This document shows, one piece after another, positions 26,453 to 34,355 of a stretch of DNA of 64,000 bases. This DNA comes from an uncultured Lachnospiraceae bacterium (GTDB lineage Bacteria > Bacillota > Clostridia > Lachnospirales > Lachnospiraceae), in assembly GCA_910578335.1 (NCBI GenBank), contig CAJTPU010000008.1:1-64000 (forward strand). Reading direction: 5' to 3'. Numbering within the stretch: position 1 is the first letter of the stretch; every line of letters starts with the position of its first letter. The notes below the pieces were generated by a model. It was given only the letters and a program-made list of their open reading frames with translations. It was not told the DNA's origin and made no database searches. The translations under genes were made by a program, and so were the position numbers.

Positions 26453-27937
26453 ATGGCGGAGAAGTCGAAGATGATTTTTGGGAATCCGATGACGGACAGG
26501 GTATATCGCAAGGCGGTAAAATCAAAGAAAAAGTACATAAAAAAGTTTGGGGATGATACGGGGGTAAATTATCCGGTATTCTTACAGAAAAACAGCCATA
26601 TCGGGGATTTGCTCGGCGTGGTGGATGTGCTGCTTCCAAAAGAAGAACAGCATACCGGCGGGAGTCTTGCGTTTGACGAGGAAAAGGGCATTATCGTGGG
26701 CAACATCCGTATGGGCTTCGGACATTACAGAATTTCCATGGCAATTGCTTCTGCCGCCAAGTCCATGGGCTATACGCCCTATTGGATGGATTTAAATTCT
26801 TATAAACAGACGACCTGTACCAAGGTAATCAGCGCGCAGAATGACTTGTATTCTTTGGGCTCCCGATTATCGGGAAAGAGCCGCCTTTTTAACAGGCTGG
26901 TATGGGAGCCCATGAATTATGAGGGATTTCGAAAGCTTTCCTACAATGCTTCTGACCAGAAGAACGCGGAGCTGATGGCGGCAGTGTATGGCAATGTACC
27001 CAAGGAAATTCCGGTGGTGGCAACCCATGTCTGGCCGGCGCAGGCGGCAATCCATAACGGCATGAAATATGTAGTCAACGCCATTCCGGACAACTGGCCC
27101 ATGGCGCTGCATTTGGCGGAGGGAAGCCTTCATACGGTGCAGACAAAATATGCTTATCAGGGATACCGCATCTTAAACGGTATGCAGGGAAAAGACGTTT
27201 TAAAGCCTATGCCAAGGAAGGATTTGGTGTACACGGGACACTATATTGACCATGAGCTTGCTGCTAATATTGAGGCGGACTGCGGGGCGAGGGTAAGGAG
27301 AAAAGAGAAAGGCGAGCCTTTGCGGTTTTTGCTTACCATCGGAGGCGCCGGCGCCCAGAAGGAAATTTTTGCCGCTATTATCAAACACTTGCTTCCCGCA
27401 ATACGGGAAAAGAAAGCGGCGCTCTATGTCAATGTAGGAGATTATCAGAATGTGTGGAAGGAGCTGCTTTCAGAAATTCCGCAGATGCAGGCGCTTTCAG
27501 AGGAGCATTTTAACGACTGGACGGCAACGGGACAGTTTGCAGAAGAGGCACTGACAGGCAGGGTGGAGGGAATCCACGGTTTCTATCATGAAAATATTTT
27601 CGAGGCGGTTTATTGCACGAATCTTCTGATGAGAAGCTGCGACGTGCTGGTGACGAAGCCAAGTGAACTTGCCTTTTATCCGGTGCCGAAGCTGTTTATC
27701 AAGAGAGTGGGGGGACATGAGCAGTGGGGCGCGGTTCACTCGGCGGAAATCGGAGACGGAACGCTGGAATGCCGCGATATTCCGCATACGCTGCAGATGG
27801 TGGAGCTGTTTATGAAGGAGCAGGGGACGCTAAAGGATATGTGTGAAGCCATTGTGAAGAATAAGGCGGCAGGGATTTATGACGGCGCATATAAGGTAGT
27901 GGAGCTTGCCTTTGCGCAAAGAAAGGAGAGGTATTAG
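26453..27937 (+). CDS. GT-B-fold glycosyltransferase-like protein of unknown function
   Basis: 494 residues. IVGNIRMGFGHYRISMAIASAA resembles the G-x-G-H-x-R motif of MGDG synthase/MurG-type GT-B enzymes. LLTIGGAGAQKE begins the second Rossmann half, and CDVLVTKPSELAFYPVPKL plus GGHEQWGA form the expected donor-sugar side. There are no membrane segments. It is encoded between GH2 and the GPH symporter and shares their operon. It could be a sugar transferase or a glycosidase-like or phosphorolytic enzyme acting on the imported sugar; I do not recognise a characterised family. Confidence 0.75.
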   Translation: MAEKSKMIFGNPMTDRVYRKAVKSKKKYIKKFGDDTGVNYPVFLQKNSHIGDLLGVVDVLLPKEEQHTGGSLAFDEEKGIIVGNIRMGFGHYRISMAIASAAKSMGYTPYWMDLNSYKQTTCTKVISAQNDLYSLGSRLSGKSRLFNRLVWEPMNYEGFRKLSYNASDQKNAELMAAVYGNVPKEIPVVATHVWPAQAAIHNGMKYVVNAIPDNWPMALHLAEGSLHTVQTKYAYQGYRILNGMQGKDVLKPMPRKDLVYTGHYIDHELAANIEADCGARVRRKEKGEPLRFLLTIGGAGAQKEIFAAIIKHLLPAIREKKAALYVNVGDYQNVWKELLSEIPQMQALSEEHFNDWTATGQFAEEALTGRVEGIHGFYHENIFEAVYCTNLLMRSCDVLVTKPSELAFYPVPKLFIKRVGGHEQWGAVHSAEIGDGTLECRDIPHTLQMVELFMKEQGTLKDMCEAIVKNKAAGIYDGAYKVVELAFAQRKERY

Positions 27938-27938
27938 A

Positions 27939-29306
27939 ATGAAACTGTCATTAAAGGAAAAAATTTCTTATGGGCTTGGTGCAGTGGGGAAGGATATGGT
28001 TTATATGCTTTCCGCCAGCTATATTCTGTACTATTATCAGGACATTTTAGGAGTAAGTGCAATTGCCATGGGCGTCATTCTCATGGCGGCGAGAGTATTC
28101 GATGCGTTCAATGACCCGATTATGGGCGTGATTGTGGCAAAAACCAGAACCAGATGGGGAAAATTCAGACCCTGGCTTTTGATTGGCACGGTTTTGAATG
28201 CAGTTATCCTGTATTTCATGTTTGCCGCGCCGCCTGCGTTAAACGGCAGCGGGCTGGTTGTCTATGCAGCGGCAACTTATATTCTCTGGGGTGTTACCTA
28301 TACCATGATGGATATTCCCTTCTGGTCCATGATTCCGGCGTTTACGGAGAGCGGCAGGGAAAGGGAAGGGCTGTCAACGCTGGCGCGTTCCTGCGCAGGT
28401 GTCGGCTCCGCTTTGATTACCATCATTACCATGGCGAGCGTGGCTTTTCTGGGACAGGGAAACGAGCGCGCAGGCTTTCGGTTGTTTGCCTTGATAATTG
28501 CCGTACTCTTTGTGGTGTTCACTGTCATTGCCTGTCTTACGATTAAGGAAAAGTCAACGGTGGACGTGGATTCGCCCTCCGTGGGGCAGATGTTTAAGGC
28601 GCTTTTGCAGAATGACCAGGCGATGACCGTGGTGCTCACCATTGTGCTGGTAAACTGCTCTGTTTACATTACCTCCAATCTGGTCATTTATTTTTTCAAA
28701 TATGATTTTGGAGGGGAAACGTGGTTGAGCGCCTATACGCTCTTTAACACCTTTGGCGGTGGGGTTCAGATTTTGTCCATGATGCTTTTCTTCCCGCTGC
28801 TGCGAAAGCTACTAAGTGCCATTCGGGTTTTTTATGTCAGCTTTGCCATGGCGATAGCCGGCTACATTGTACTGTTGGTTCTTGCCTTTACCAGTATGTC
28901 CAGTATTTTCCTTCTGCTGATTCCGGGCTTCTTTATTTTTGCGGCAAACGGTATGCTGACTGTGCTGACAACGGTATTCCTTGCCAACACGGTGGATTAC
29001 GGTGAGTGGAAGAATAAGAGGAGGGACGAGAGCGTTATCTTCTCCATGCAGACCTTTGTAGTAAAGCTTGCTTCCGGTGTGGCGGCGCTGATTGCATCTA
29101 TCTGTCTTGCAGTCTGTCATTTGAGCAATGACACCTCGGATACGGGCGTTGTCCAGATTGCTGCCGATGCATCGGTTATCGGACTCAGGCTTACCATGAC
29201 AGTGGTTCCTATTGCCGGTCTTTTGATAGCAGTCTTTTTATTCCATAAGAAATATATTCTGACCGAGGGAAAGATTGCGGAAATTACGGAGCAGATTAAA
29301 AAATAG
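27939..29306 (+). CDS. GPH-family sugar:cation symporter (MelB-like)
   Basis: 455 residues, 12 predicted helices. Signature features are GLGAVGKDMVYMLSASY at the start, ARVFDAFNDPIMGVIVAKTRTRWGKFRPWLL (loop 2-3, the MelB cation site region), and DIPFWSMIPA. It imports a galactoside or glucuronide with Na+ or H+. It starts one base after the preceding stop, with GAAAGGAGAG as ribosome binding site, and is followed by the alpha-galactosidase gene, which favours alpha-galactosides such as melibiose or raffinose-type sugars. Confidence 0.92.
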   Translation: MKLSLKEKISYGLGAVGKDMVYMLSASYILYYYQDILGVSAIAMGVILMAARVFDAFNDPIMGVIVAKTRTRWGKFRPWLLIGTVLNAVILYFMFAAPPALNGSGLVVYAAATYILWGVTYTMMDIPFWSMIPAFTESGREREGLSTLARSCAGVGSALITIITMASVAFLGQGNERAGFRLFALIIAVLFVVFTVIACLTIKEKSTVDVDSPSVGQMFKALLQNDQAMTVVLTIVLVNCSVYITSNLVIYFFKYDFGGETWLSAYTLFNTFGGGVQILSMMLFFPLLRKLLSAIRVFYVSFAMAIAGYIVLLVLAFTSMSSIFLLLIPGFFIFAANGMLTVLTTVFLANTVDYGEWKNKRRDESVIFSMQTFVVKLASGVAALIASICLAVCHLSNDTSDTGVVQIAADASVIGLRLTMTVVPIAGLLIAVFLFHKKYILTEGKIAEITEQIKK

Positions 29307-29330
29307 CGTCAATATAAAGGAAGGATTGCC

Positions 29331-31748
29331 ATGATTGAGAGAATTGACAGGCAGTTTATGCTGCATACAGCGCATACCACATATTGTTTTCAGGTTCTTT
29401 CCACAGGGCATTTGGAGCACCTTTACTATGGCAGGCGGATTACGCTGCCGGAAGGTGAGGGGGTGGAGGCGCTTGTGGAGAAGCACACATTTGCTCCCGG
29501 AAATACCAATTTGTATAACAGGGAAAACACGCATTTTTCACTGGAGGACATCCGGCTGGAGATGTCCTCCTACGGAAAAGGCGATATCAGGGAGCCCTTT
29601 GTGGAGGTGATTCATGCGGACGGCAGCAGTACTTCTGATTTTCTGTTTGAAAAGGCAGAAGTAAAAAAGGGAAAAGAAGATTTTGATACGCTGCCGGGCT
29701 CTTATGGGAGCGAAGAGGAAGCGGAGCAGCTTTGCATTACCCTGCGGGACGCCGGGTATGGGATTGTACTGGAGCTTTACTACTATGTGTATGCGGACTG
29801 CGATGTCATTTGCAGGAGTGCAAGACTTATCAATAAAAGCGGAGAAAAAGTAAAACTGCTGCGTCTTTTGAGCGCACAGCTCGATTTTGATGCCGCAGGA
29901 TTTGTGTTTACCACCTTTAACGGGGGCTGGGCAAGGGAAATGCAGAAGAATGAGGTGAAGCTCTGCGCGGGCAGACATGTCAATTCCTCTTACACGGGGA
30001 CTTCCTCAAGCAGGGCAAATCCTTTTGTAATGCTTTCAGACGGGCATACAACGGAGGATGCCGGCGAATGCTTTGGCGTGAACCTGATTTATAGTGGAAA
30101 TCATTATGAGTGTTGTGAGGTGAGCAGCTTTCAAAAGACAAGGCTGTCCGTGGGCATCAATCCACAGTCCTTCTGCTATGTACTGCAGCCGGAGGAAGCT
30201 TTTGAAGCACCGGAAGCGGTTATGACCTATTCGGCAGAGGGATACAATGGTATGAGCGGGCAGATGCACAGGTTTGTGCGGGCGCATATTGTGCGGGGAG
30301 AGTGGAAGGACAAGGTAAGACCTGTTTTGCTGAATAGCTGGGAGGCGGCGTATTTTGCCATTGACGAGCACAGGCTGCTAAAACTGGCAAAGGCAGGAAA
30401 AGAAGCAGGCGTGGAGCTGTTTGTGATGGATGACGGGTGGTTTGGCGAACGAAATGACGACACCTCCTCGCTGGGGGACTGGACGGTCAATCAAAAGAAG
30501 CTGCCTTCGGGAATTGCCGGTCTTAGCAGAAAGATAAAGGAAATGGGGCTTTTGTTCGGTATCTGGGTGGAGCCGGAAATGGTCAGCGTAAACAGCAGGC
30601 TTTACGAGGCACATCCCGACTGGGCGCTGCAGATTCCGGACATGCCTCATGCAGAGGGAAGAAACCAGCGCATTCTGGATTTGACCAGAAAAGAGGTGCA
30701 GGATTATGTGATAGAAGCTATGAGCGGTGTTTTTTCGGCTGGGGACATTTCGTATGTCAAATGGGACATGAACCGGACCTTTACGGACTATTTTTCTGCG
30801 GCGCTTCCCGCCGGGCAGCAGGGAGAAGTGGCGCACCGCTATGTGCTGGGGCTGTACCGCTGTATGAAGGAGCTGACAGAGCGGTTTCCGCACATTTTGT
30901 TTGAAGGCTGCGCCGCAGGAGGGAATCGGTTTGATTTGGGAATTCTCTGCTATTTTCCGCAGATTTGGGCAAGTGATGATACCGATGCACTTTGCAGGGC
31001 GGAGATTCAGAACGGGTACAGCTATGGGTATCCGCTGTCCGTAGTCGGTGCCCACGTATCCGGCTGTCCCAATCACCAGACACTGCGGGTAACGCCGCTG
31101 GAAACCCGCTTTAACGTAGCGTGCTTTGGCAGCTTTGGTTATGAGTGTAATTTTTGCGATATGAAAAAAGAAGAGCTGGAGGCAGTAAAAGAACAAATTA
31201 TTTTTTACAAAAAATGGCGCGAGGTACTGCAGAAGGGTACTTTCTACAGAGGCAGGAGCTTTGCGGGTACGGACAGAGGCGGAAGTGTTCTGGCTGGCGA
31301 GGCGGGGAATTACATGGAATGGACCTGTGTGTCGCCGGACAAAAAGAAGGCTGTAGGAATTTTGCTGCAAAAATTGGTGCGCCCCAACACGCAGTTTCAG
31401 TCTTACACGCCCAAAGGACTTATTCCGGCTGTAAAATATCATTTTTACAACAGAAAACTGTGGTATAATGTAAAGGAGTTTGGGGATTTGGTCAATACGG
31501 TGGCGCCCATCCATATCAAACAGGATTCTCTTGCACATAATCTGATTGCCAGATTTGTAAAAATGGAAGGAGAAAAGGAAGATTTTTATGCCTGCGGGGA
31601 TACGCTGATGTATGGTGGAGTACGGTTAAAACAGGCATTTGGCGGCACTGGCTATAATAATGAAGTGCGGTATTTTCAGGACTTTGGTTCCAGACTCTAT
31701 TTGATGGAAGCACAGGAACTGTCAAAAAAGGCAACGGATATCGGATGA
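29331..31748 (+). CDS. GH36 alpha-galactosidase
   Basis: 805 residues, cytoplasmic. The N-terminal beta-supersandwich is followed by a TIM barrel with FVMDDGWFG, GIWVEPEMVS, YVKWDMNR (nucleophile Asp479) and WASDDTDA (acid/base Asp549/550), and CPNHQTLR. It removes alpha-1,6-linked galactose with retention. AAGGAAGG precedes the ATG. It is at the upper end of the usual length (about 730) because of a longer C-terminal part. Confidence 0.94.
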   Translation: MIERIDRQFMLHTAHTTYCFQVLSTGHLEHLYYGRRITLPEGEGVEALVEKHTFAPGNTNLYNRENTHFSLEDIRLEMSSYGKGDIREPFVEVIHADGSSTSDFLFEKAEVKKGKEDFDTLPGSYGSEEEAEQLCITLRDAGYGIVLELYYYVYADCDVICRSARLINKSGEKVKLLRLLSAQLDFDAAGFVFTTFNGGWAREMQKNEVKLCAGRHVNSSYTGTSSSRANPFVMLSDGHTTEDAGECFGVNLIYSGNHYECCEVSSFQKTRLSVGINPQSFCYVLQPEEAFEAPEAVMTYSAEGYNGMSGQMHRFVRAHIVRGEWKDKVRPVLLNSWEAAYFAIDEHRLLKLAKAGKEAGVELFVMDDGWFGERNDDTSSLGDWTVNQKKLPSGIAGLSRKIKEMGLLFGIWVEPEMVSVNSRLYEAHPDWALQIPDMPHAEGRNQRILDLTRKEVQDYVIEAMSGVFSAGDISYVKWDMNRTFTDYFSAALPAGQQGEVAHRYVLGLYRCMKELTERFPHILFEGCAAGGNRFDLGILCYFPQIWASDDTDALCRAEIQNGYSYGYPLSVVGAHVSGCPNHQTLRVTPLETRFNVACFGSFGYECNFCDMKKEELEAVKEQIIFYKKWREVLQKGTFYRGRSFAGTDRGGSVLAGEAGNYMEWTCVSPDKKKAVGILLQKLVRPNTQFQSYTPKGLIPAVKYHFYNRKLWYNVKEFGDLVNTVAPIHIKQDSLAHNLIARFVKMEGEKEDFYACGDTLMYGGVRLKQAFGGTGYNNEVRYFQDFGSRLYLMEAQELSKKATDIG

Positions 31749-31761
31749 GGCGGCAGAGAGT

Positions 31762-32769
31762 ATGGCAGAAACAGGACATGGCGCAGTAGAAGAGAAAGAA
31801 GGGCAGGCAGCTTTTTCCTGCCTTTTGGAAGAGCAGTATGAACAGCAGATGCAGGAGGTGGAAACACGGATGGCTGCTATCAGGCAGGAGGGAAAACTTT
31901 TTGTCAGAGGCGGCGCACTGTATTATGAGCTGTATCCGAGAAAGGAAGCGGCGGCTGTTATTGTGATTTGCCATGGTTTTTGCGAATCATCCGAAAAATA
32001 TTGGGAGTTTATTCACTATTTTTACGGCGCGGGGTATCAGGTGGCAGTGTGGGACCAGAGAGGGCATGGCAAGTCTTTTCGGGAGGGGGCGGATGCCAAT
32101 GTAGTGCATGTGGAAGATTTTGAAGATTACGTGGAGGATTTGCATGTTTTTGTGGAAGAAGTAGTAAAGCCTTTTTGTGCCGGAGGGCGGCTTTATCTGT
32201 ACGCGCATTCCATGGGCGGCTGTGTTGGCGCAAGGTATCTGGAACAATATCCGGCAGATTTTGAAAAAGCAGTGTTAAATGCCCCAATGCTTGCCATTCA
32301 CACGGGACTTTGCCCGCTGCCGGTGGCGAGGGCTGTCTGCGATGCGGCAAAGCTTTTGGGCTGGGGAAAAAAGCGGCTGTTTACGCAGCACGCTTTTCGT
32401 CCGCAAGTGCCTTTTGCAAGGAGCTGCACGGATTCCGAGGCACGTTATGCCTATTACCATAAAAAGCGCCTGCAGAATGCAAGCTATCAGACAAGCGCAG
32501 CGAGCTATGCGTGGGGAAGTACAGCCATACGGGCAGGGTACCGCGCAGTATGCAGAAAAAATGCAGGGCTTGTAAAGATACCCGTGCTGCTGTGTCAGGC
32601 GGGGAAAGACAAACAGGTAAGAGCTTCCTCACAGAAAAAATTTGTCAGAAGAATACAGAACGGCAGCCTGTGCACATACCCGGCATCAAAGCATGAGCTG
32701 TACAGGGCACAAAACGCAGTTTTGCAGCCATATATGGAAACATTGCTGCAGTTTTTTGCAAAAACGTGA
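31762..32769 (+). CDS. Alpha/beta-hydrolase, lysophospholipase/monoglyceride-lipase type (Hydrolase_4)
   Basis: 335 residues: VICHGFCESSEKY (oxyanion), DQRGHGKS, the nucleophile in YAHSMGGCVGAR and a C-terminal catalytic Asp and His (LLCQAGKDKQV, ASKHELY). It starts 14 bp after GH36 and ends the operon. There is no signal peptide. The substrate could be an acyl ester on lipids or on the imported glycoside; context does not decide. Confidence 0.87.
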   Translation: MAETGHGAVEEKEGQAAFSCLLEEQYEQQMQEVETRMAAIRQEGKLFVRGGALYYELYPRKEAAAVIVICHGFCESSEKYWEFIHYFYGAGYQVAVWDQRGHGKSFREGADANVVHVEDFEDYVEDLHVFVEEVVKPFCAGGRLYLYAHSMGGCVGARYLEQYPADFEKAVLNAPMLAIHTGLCPLPVARAVCDAAKLLGWGKKRLFTQHAFRPQVPFARSCTDSEARYAYYHKKRLQNASYQTSAASYAWGSTAIRAGYRAVCRKNAGLVKIPVLLCQAGKDKQVRASSQKKFVRRIQNGSLCTYPASKHELYRAQNAVLQPYMETLLQFFAKT

Positions 32770-32786
32770 TAACGATATCCAAGTAA

Positions 32787-32815
32787 TTGACAAATGCAGA
32801 TATATATTTTAGTAT
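32787..32815 (+). promoter_or_regulatory. Promoter of the lipoprotein gene
   Basis: TTGACA (32787-32792), 17 bp, TAGTAT (32810-32815). About 50 nt of leader precedes the ATG at 32868. Confidence 0.6.
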
Positions 32816-32867
32816 AAAGGGAGTAGCTGAAAATGAGTATATATTTAAAATAGGAGATGGAGGAAAA

Positions 32868-33317
32868 ATGAAGAAAGCATTATTGTTATTGGTTAGTATA
32901 TGTCTGCTGGTGGCATTGACGGGATGTACTTCTTTCAAAGCTTACACCTATAATGTGAATACGGGAGACCAGATAGAGCTGAGACTGGATACTTCAGACA
33001 AATACAATATTTCGTCCGACCTTCCCTTTACCATTTCAAGGGACGGAGAGACATTGAGTCAGGGCTCGTTCATCACGGCGGAAGGATATGATGAGATAGT
33101 GCAGGCAGTTATGAGTGACAGCAATGCCGAGGTGATTGAGGAGGAGACCAGAAACGGCGTGGAATACATATTCTATGCTTACAATGAGTCTGCGCATACG
33201 GAGTATAACTATGTAGTGAAAATAGTCGGTTCAAACACCGGACTGCTGCTTGCAAATATTGTCTCGCAAGACTCGGCAGCGGAATGCTTTAACAGGCTGA
33301 CAATACGCAAAAAGTAA
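32868..33317 (+). CDS. Small secreted lipoprotein of unknown function
   Basis: 149 residues. A type II signal peptide (MKKALLLLVSICLLVALTGC) ends in the lipobox L-T-G-C, so the mature protein is anchored from Cys20. The mature part is an acidic beta-rich domain of about 130 residues without a recognised motif. The start is at 32868, with GGAGATGGAGG. It stands alone between the galactoside operon and the tRNA-Leu genes. Confidence 0.8.
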   Translation: MKKALLLLVSICLLVALTGCTSFKAYTYNVNTGDQIELRLDTSDKYNISSDLPFTISRDGETLSQGSFITAEGYDEIVQAVMSDSNAEVIEEETRNGVEYIFYAYNESAHTEYNYVVKIVGSNTGLLLANIVSQDSAAECFNRLTIRKK

Positions 33318-33354
33318 GCGTGATTTTTGTTTGGTTGGATTTATAAAATAGGGC

Positions 33355-33383
33355 TTGACAGATACCGGAAAAGGCGGTACAAT
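33355..33383 (+). promoter_or_regulatory. Promoter of tRNA-Leu(CAG)
   Basis: Consensus TTGACA (33355-33360), 17-bp spacer, TACAAT (33378-33383). Transcription would start only a few bases before the tRNA. Confidence 0.8.
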
Positions 33384-33394
33384 AAACCTTGCTT

Positions 33395-33478
33395 GCGGAA
33401 GTGCTGGAATTGGCAGACAGGCATGATTCAGGTTCATGTGTATGTACGTACGTGAGGGTTCAAGTCCCTTCTTCCGCA
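33395..33478 (+). tRNA. tRNA-Leu (anticodon CAG)
   Basis: Class II tRNA. Acceptor GCGGAAG (33395-33401) pairs with CTTCCGC (33471-33477), discriminator A. D-arm CTG/CAG with GAATTGGCAGA, anticodon arm CATGA-TTCAGGT-TCATG giving CAG at positions 34-36, a long variable arm (TGTATGTACGTACG) and the TTCAAGT loop. CCA is not encoded. It decodes CUG. Confidence 0.95.
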
Positions 33479-33482
33479 TGGA

Positions 33483-33509
33483 AACGGCTTGCGAGAGCAG
33501 GCCGTTTTT
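33483..33509 (+). terminator. Terminator of tRNA-Leu(CAG)
   Basis: AACGGC...GC pairs with GC...GCCGTT around GAGA, followed by five T. Confidence 0.75.
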
Positions 33510-33571
33510 GTCTAACATTCTTTTTGTTCACAGAAATCCCCATAAAAAAAGTAAGTACTTTGACAATGCAA

Positions 33572-33600
33572 TAGACTTTGCACTTTAAATGTGGTATACT
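33572..33600 (+). promoter_or_regulatory. Probable promoter of the coiled-coil gene
   Basis: TATACT (33595-33600) has TAGACT 17 bp upstream. A better -35, TTGACA (33560-33565), pairs instead with TTTAAA at 33584 (18 bp). Either would give a short leader before the ATG at 33641. Confidence 0.45.
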
Positions 33601-33640
33601 ATCAACAGTTAATCAATATTACGTCAAAGGAGGAAAAGAT

Positions 33641-34015
33641 ATGACAGACAGTGAAAAAATGGATTTGATTTTGGCAGAGATGCAGGGCATGAAAGGCGAG
33701 ATGCAGAGCATGAAAGGCGGGATGCAGGGCATGAAGGGTGAGATGCAGGGTATGAAAGGTGAGATGCAGAGTATGAAGGGTGAGTTGCAGGACTTGAAAC
33801 GGCGCACCACCAATATAGAGCTGCACCTTGAAAATATAACCGACCGTAATATTCAGCTGATGGCAGAGAATTTTATAGAGTTGACAAACAAGCTCAACCA
33901 GGCAATTCCGGCGGTTGCTAAGAACCTTGCATATGAAGTTAAGGTAAATTACCTTGTGGGCGAAGTAGATAAGATTAAACATGAAATTACGGAAATGAAA
34001 AATAAAATAGCATAG
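33641..34015 (+). CDS. Heptad-repeat coiled-coil protein of unknown function
   Basis: 124 residues. Residues 14-48 are five copies of the heptad M-Q-G/S-M-K-G-E/G, followed by a diverged sixth (LQDLKRR), then a helical, amphipathic C-terminus. Met in a and d positions predicts a long parallel coiled coil. No enzymatic motif, no membrane segment. It starts at 33641 behind AAAGGAGG; an upstream frame from 33578 is not supported. Lies between two tRNA-Leu genes and has its own promoter and terminator. The function is unknown; an oligomerisation or adaptor role is only a guess. Confidence 0.8.
   Translation: MTDSEKMDLILAEMQGMKGEMQSMKGGMQGMKGEMQGMKGEMQSMKGELQDLKRRTTNIELHLENITDRNIQLMAENFIELTNKLNQAIPAVAKNLAYEVKVNYLVGEVDKIKHEITEMKNKIA
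33680..33784 (+). repeat. Five tandem 21-bp units encoding the heptads
   Basis: Units of 21 bp (ATGCAGGGCATGAAAGGCGA-type) start at 33680, 33701, 33722, 33743 and 33764, with only third-position and Gly/Ser differences, so they arose by recent tandem duplication. Confidence 0.9.
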
Positions 34016-34039
34016 GGTTACCAGTGTATATGGCATTTT

Positions 34040-34082
34040 AGGTGTAAGGTCTATTGGATTGTCAAGGACATTGCACCTTTTT
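34040..34082 (+). terminator. Terminator of the coiled-coil gene
   Basis: AGGTGTAAGGTC (34040-34051) pairs with GACATTGCACCT (34067-34078), ten of twelve positions plus a G-U, followed by TTTT. Confidence 0.7.
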
Positions 34083-34111
34083 GTAAAACTTATATTTTTT
34101 AGAAATATAGG

Positions 34112-34140
34112 TTGACTTTTTCGCATATAAATGATATTAT
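34112..34140 (+). promoter_or_regulatory. Promoter of tRNA-Leu(AAG)
   Basis: TTGACT (34112-34117), 17 bp, TATTAT (34135-34140). A small CGGTG/CACCG hairpin (34151-34165) lies between the start site and the tRNA. Confidence 0.7.
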
Positions 34141-34174
34141 CAATTTTGCGCGGTGGGAGACACCGTGGGTAGTT

Positions 34175-34258
34175 GCGGAAGTGCTGGAATTGGCAGACAG
34201 GCAAGACTAAGGATCTTGTGTTGGTTACAACGTGTGGGTTCAAGTCCCATCTTCCGCA
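34175..34258 (+). tRNA. tRNA-Leu (anticodon AAG), integration target
   Basis: Same acceptor, D-arm and T-loop as the upstream tRNA-Leu. Anticodon arm CAAGA-CTAAGGA-TCTTG gives A-A-G at 34-36, so it reads CUU (and CUC/CUA if A34 is deaminated). The variable arm is TGTTGGTTACAACG. Its 3' 20 nt are repeated at 35948-35967, marking it as the attachment site of the element to its right. CCA is not encoded. Confidence 0.92.
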
Positions 34259-34260
34259 GT
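34239..34260 (+). repeat. attL: 22-bp direct repeat (tRNA-Leu T-arm to 3' end)
   Basis: Begins TTCAAGTCCC and ends CCGCAGT; lies in the tRNA T-loop and acceptor. Identical to 35948-35969. Confidence 0.9.
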
Positions 34261-34272
34261 GGTTAAAAGTGT

Positions 34273-34309
34273 GGGAAACCTTGATTTTATTGAGGTTTCC
34301 CCATTTTTT
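34273..34309. terminator. Terminator at the left end of the element
   Basis: GGGAAACCT (34273-34281) pairs with AGGTTTCCC (34293-34301), then a run of six T. It lies inside the element, so it ends tRNA-Leu transcription only while the element is present. Confidence 0.8.
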
Positions 34310-34330
34310 GTTACTGGAATAATTGGTTAC

Positions 34331-34344
34331 AGTTGGTTACACTT
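34331..34344. repeat. Possible integrase arm-site, left
   Basis: AGTTGGTTACACTT occurs here and again at 35878-35891 just inside the other end. A shorter TTGGTTAC also occurs at 34323 and in the tRNA variable arm. Repeats inside both ends are typical of tyrosine-integrase arm sites; the function is inferred. Confidence 0.45.
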
Positions 34345-34355
34345 TTTCAATATAT

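Noticed and set aside
30378..31538. 386-codon minus-strand frame inside GH36
   Set aside because: Fully antisense to the alpha-galactosidase gene, no domain or start signals.
33389..33574. Open frame over tRNA-Leu(CAG)
   Set aside because: It reads through a perfect tRNA cloverleaf and its terminator; not a protein gene. The same applies to the frame at 34232.
33680..33784. Possible CRISPR-like or VNTR array
   Set aside because: The 21-bp units have no spacers and are in frame in a coding region; they are heptad repeats. The 36-bp array at 24473 is likewise coding and without spacers.
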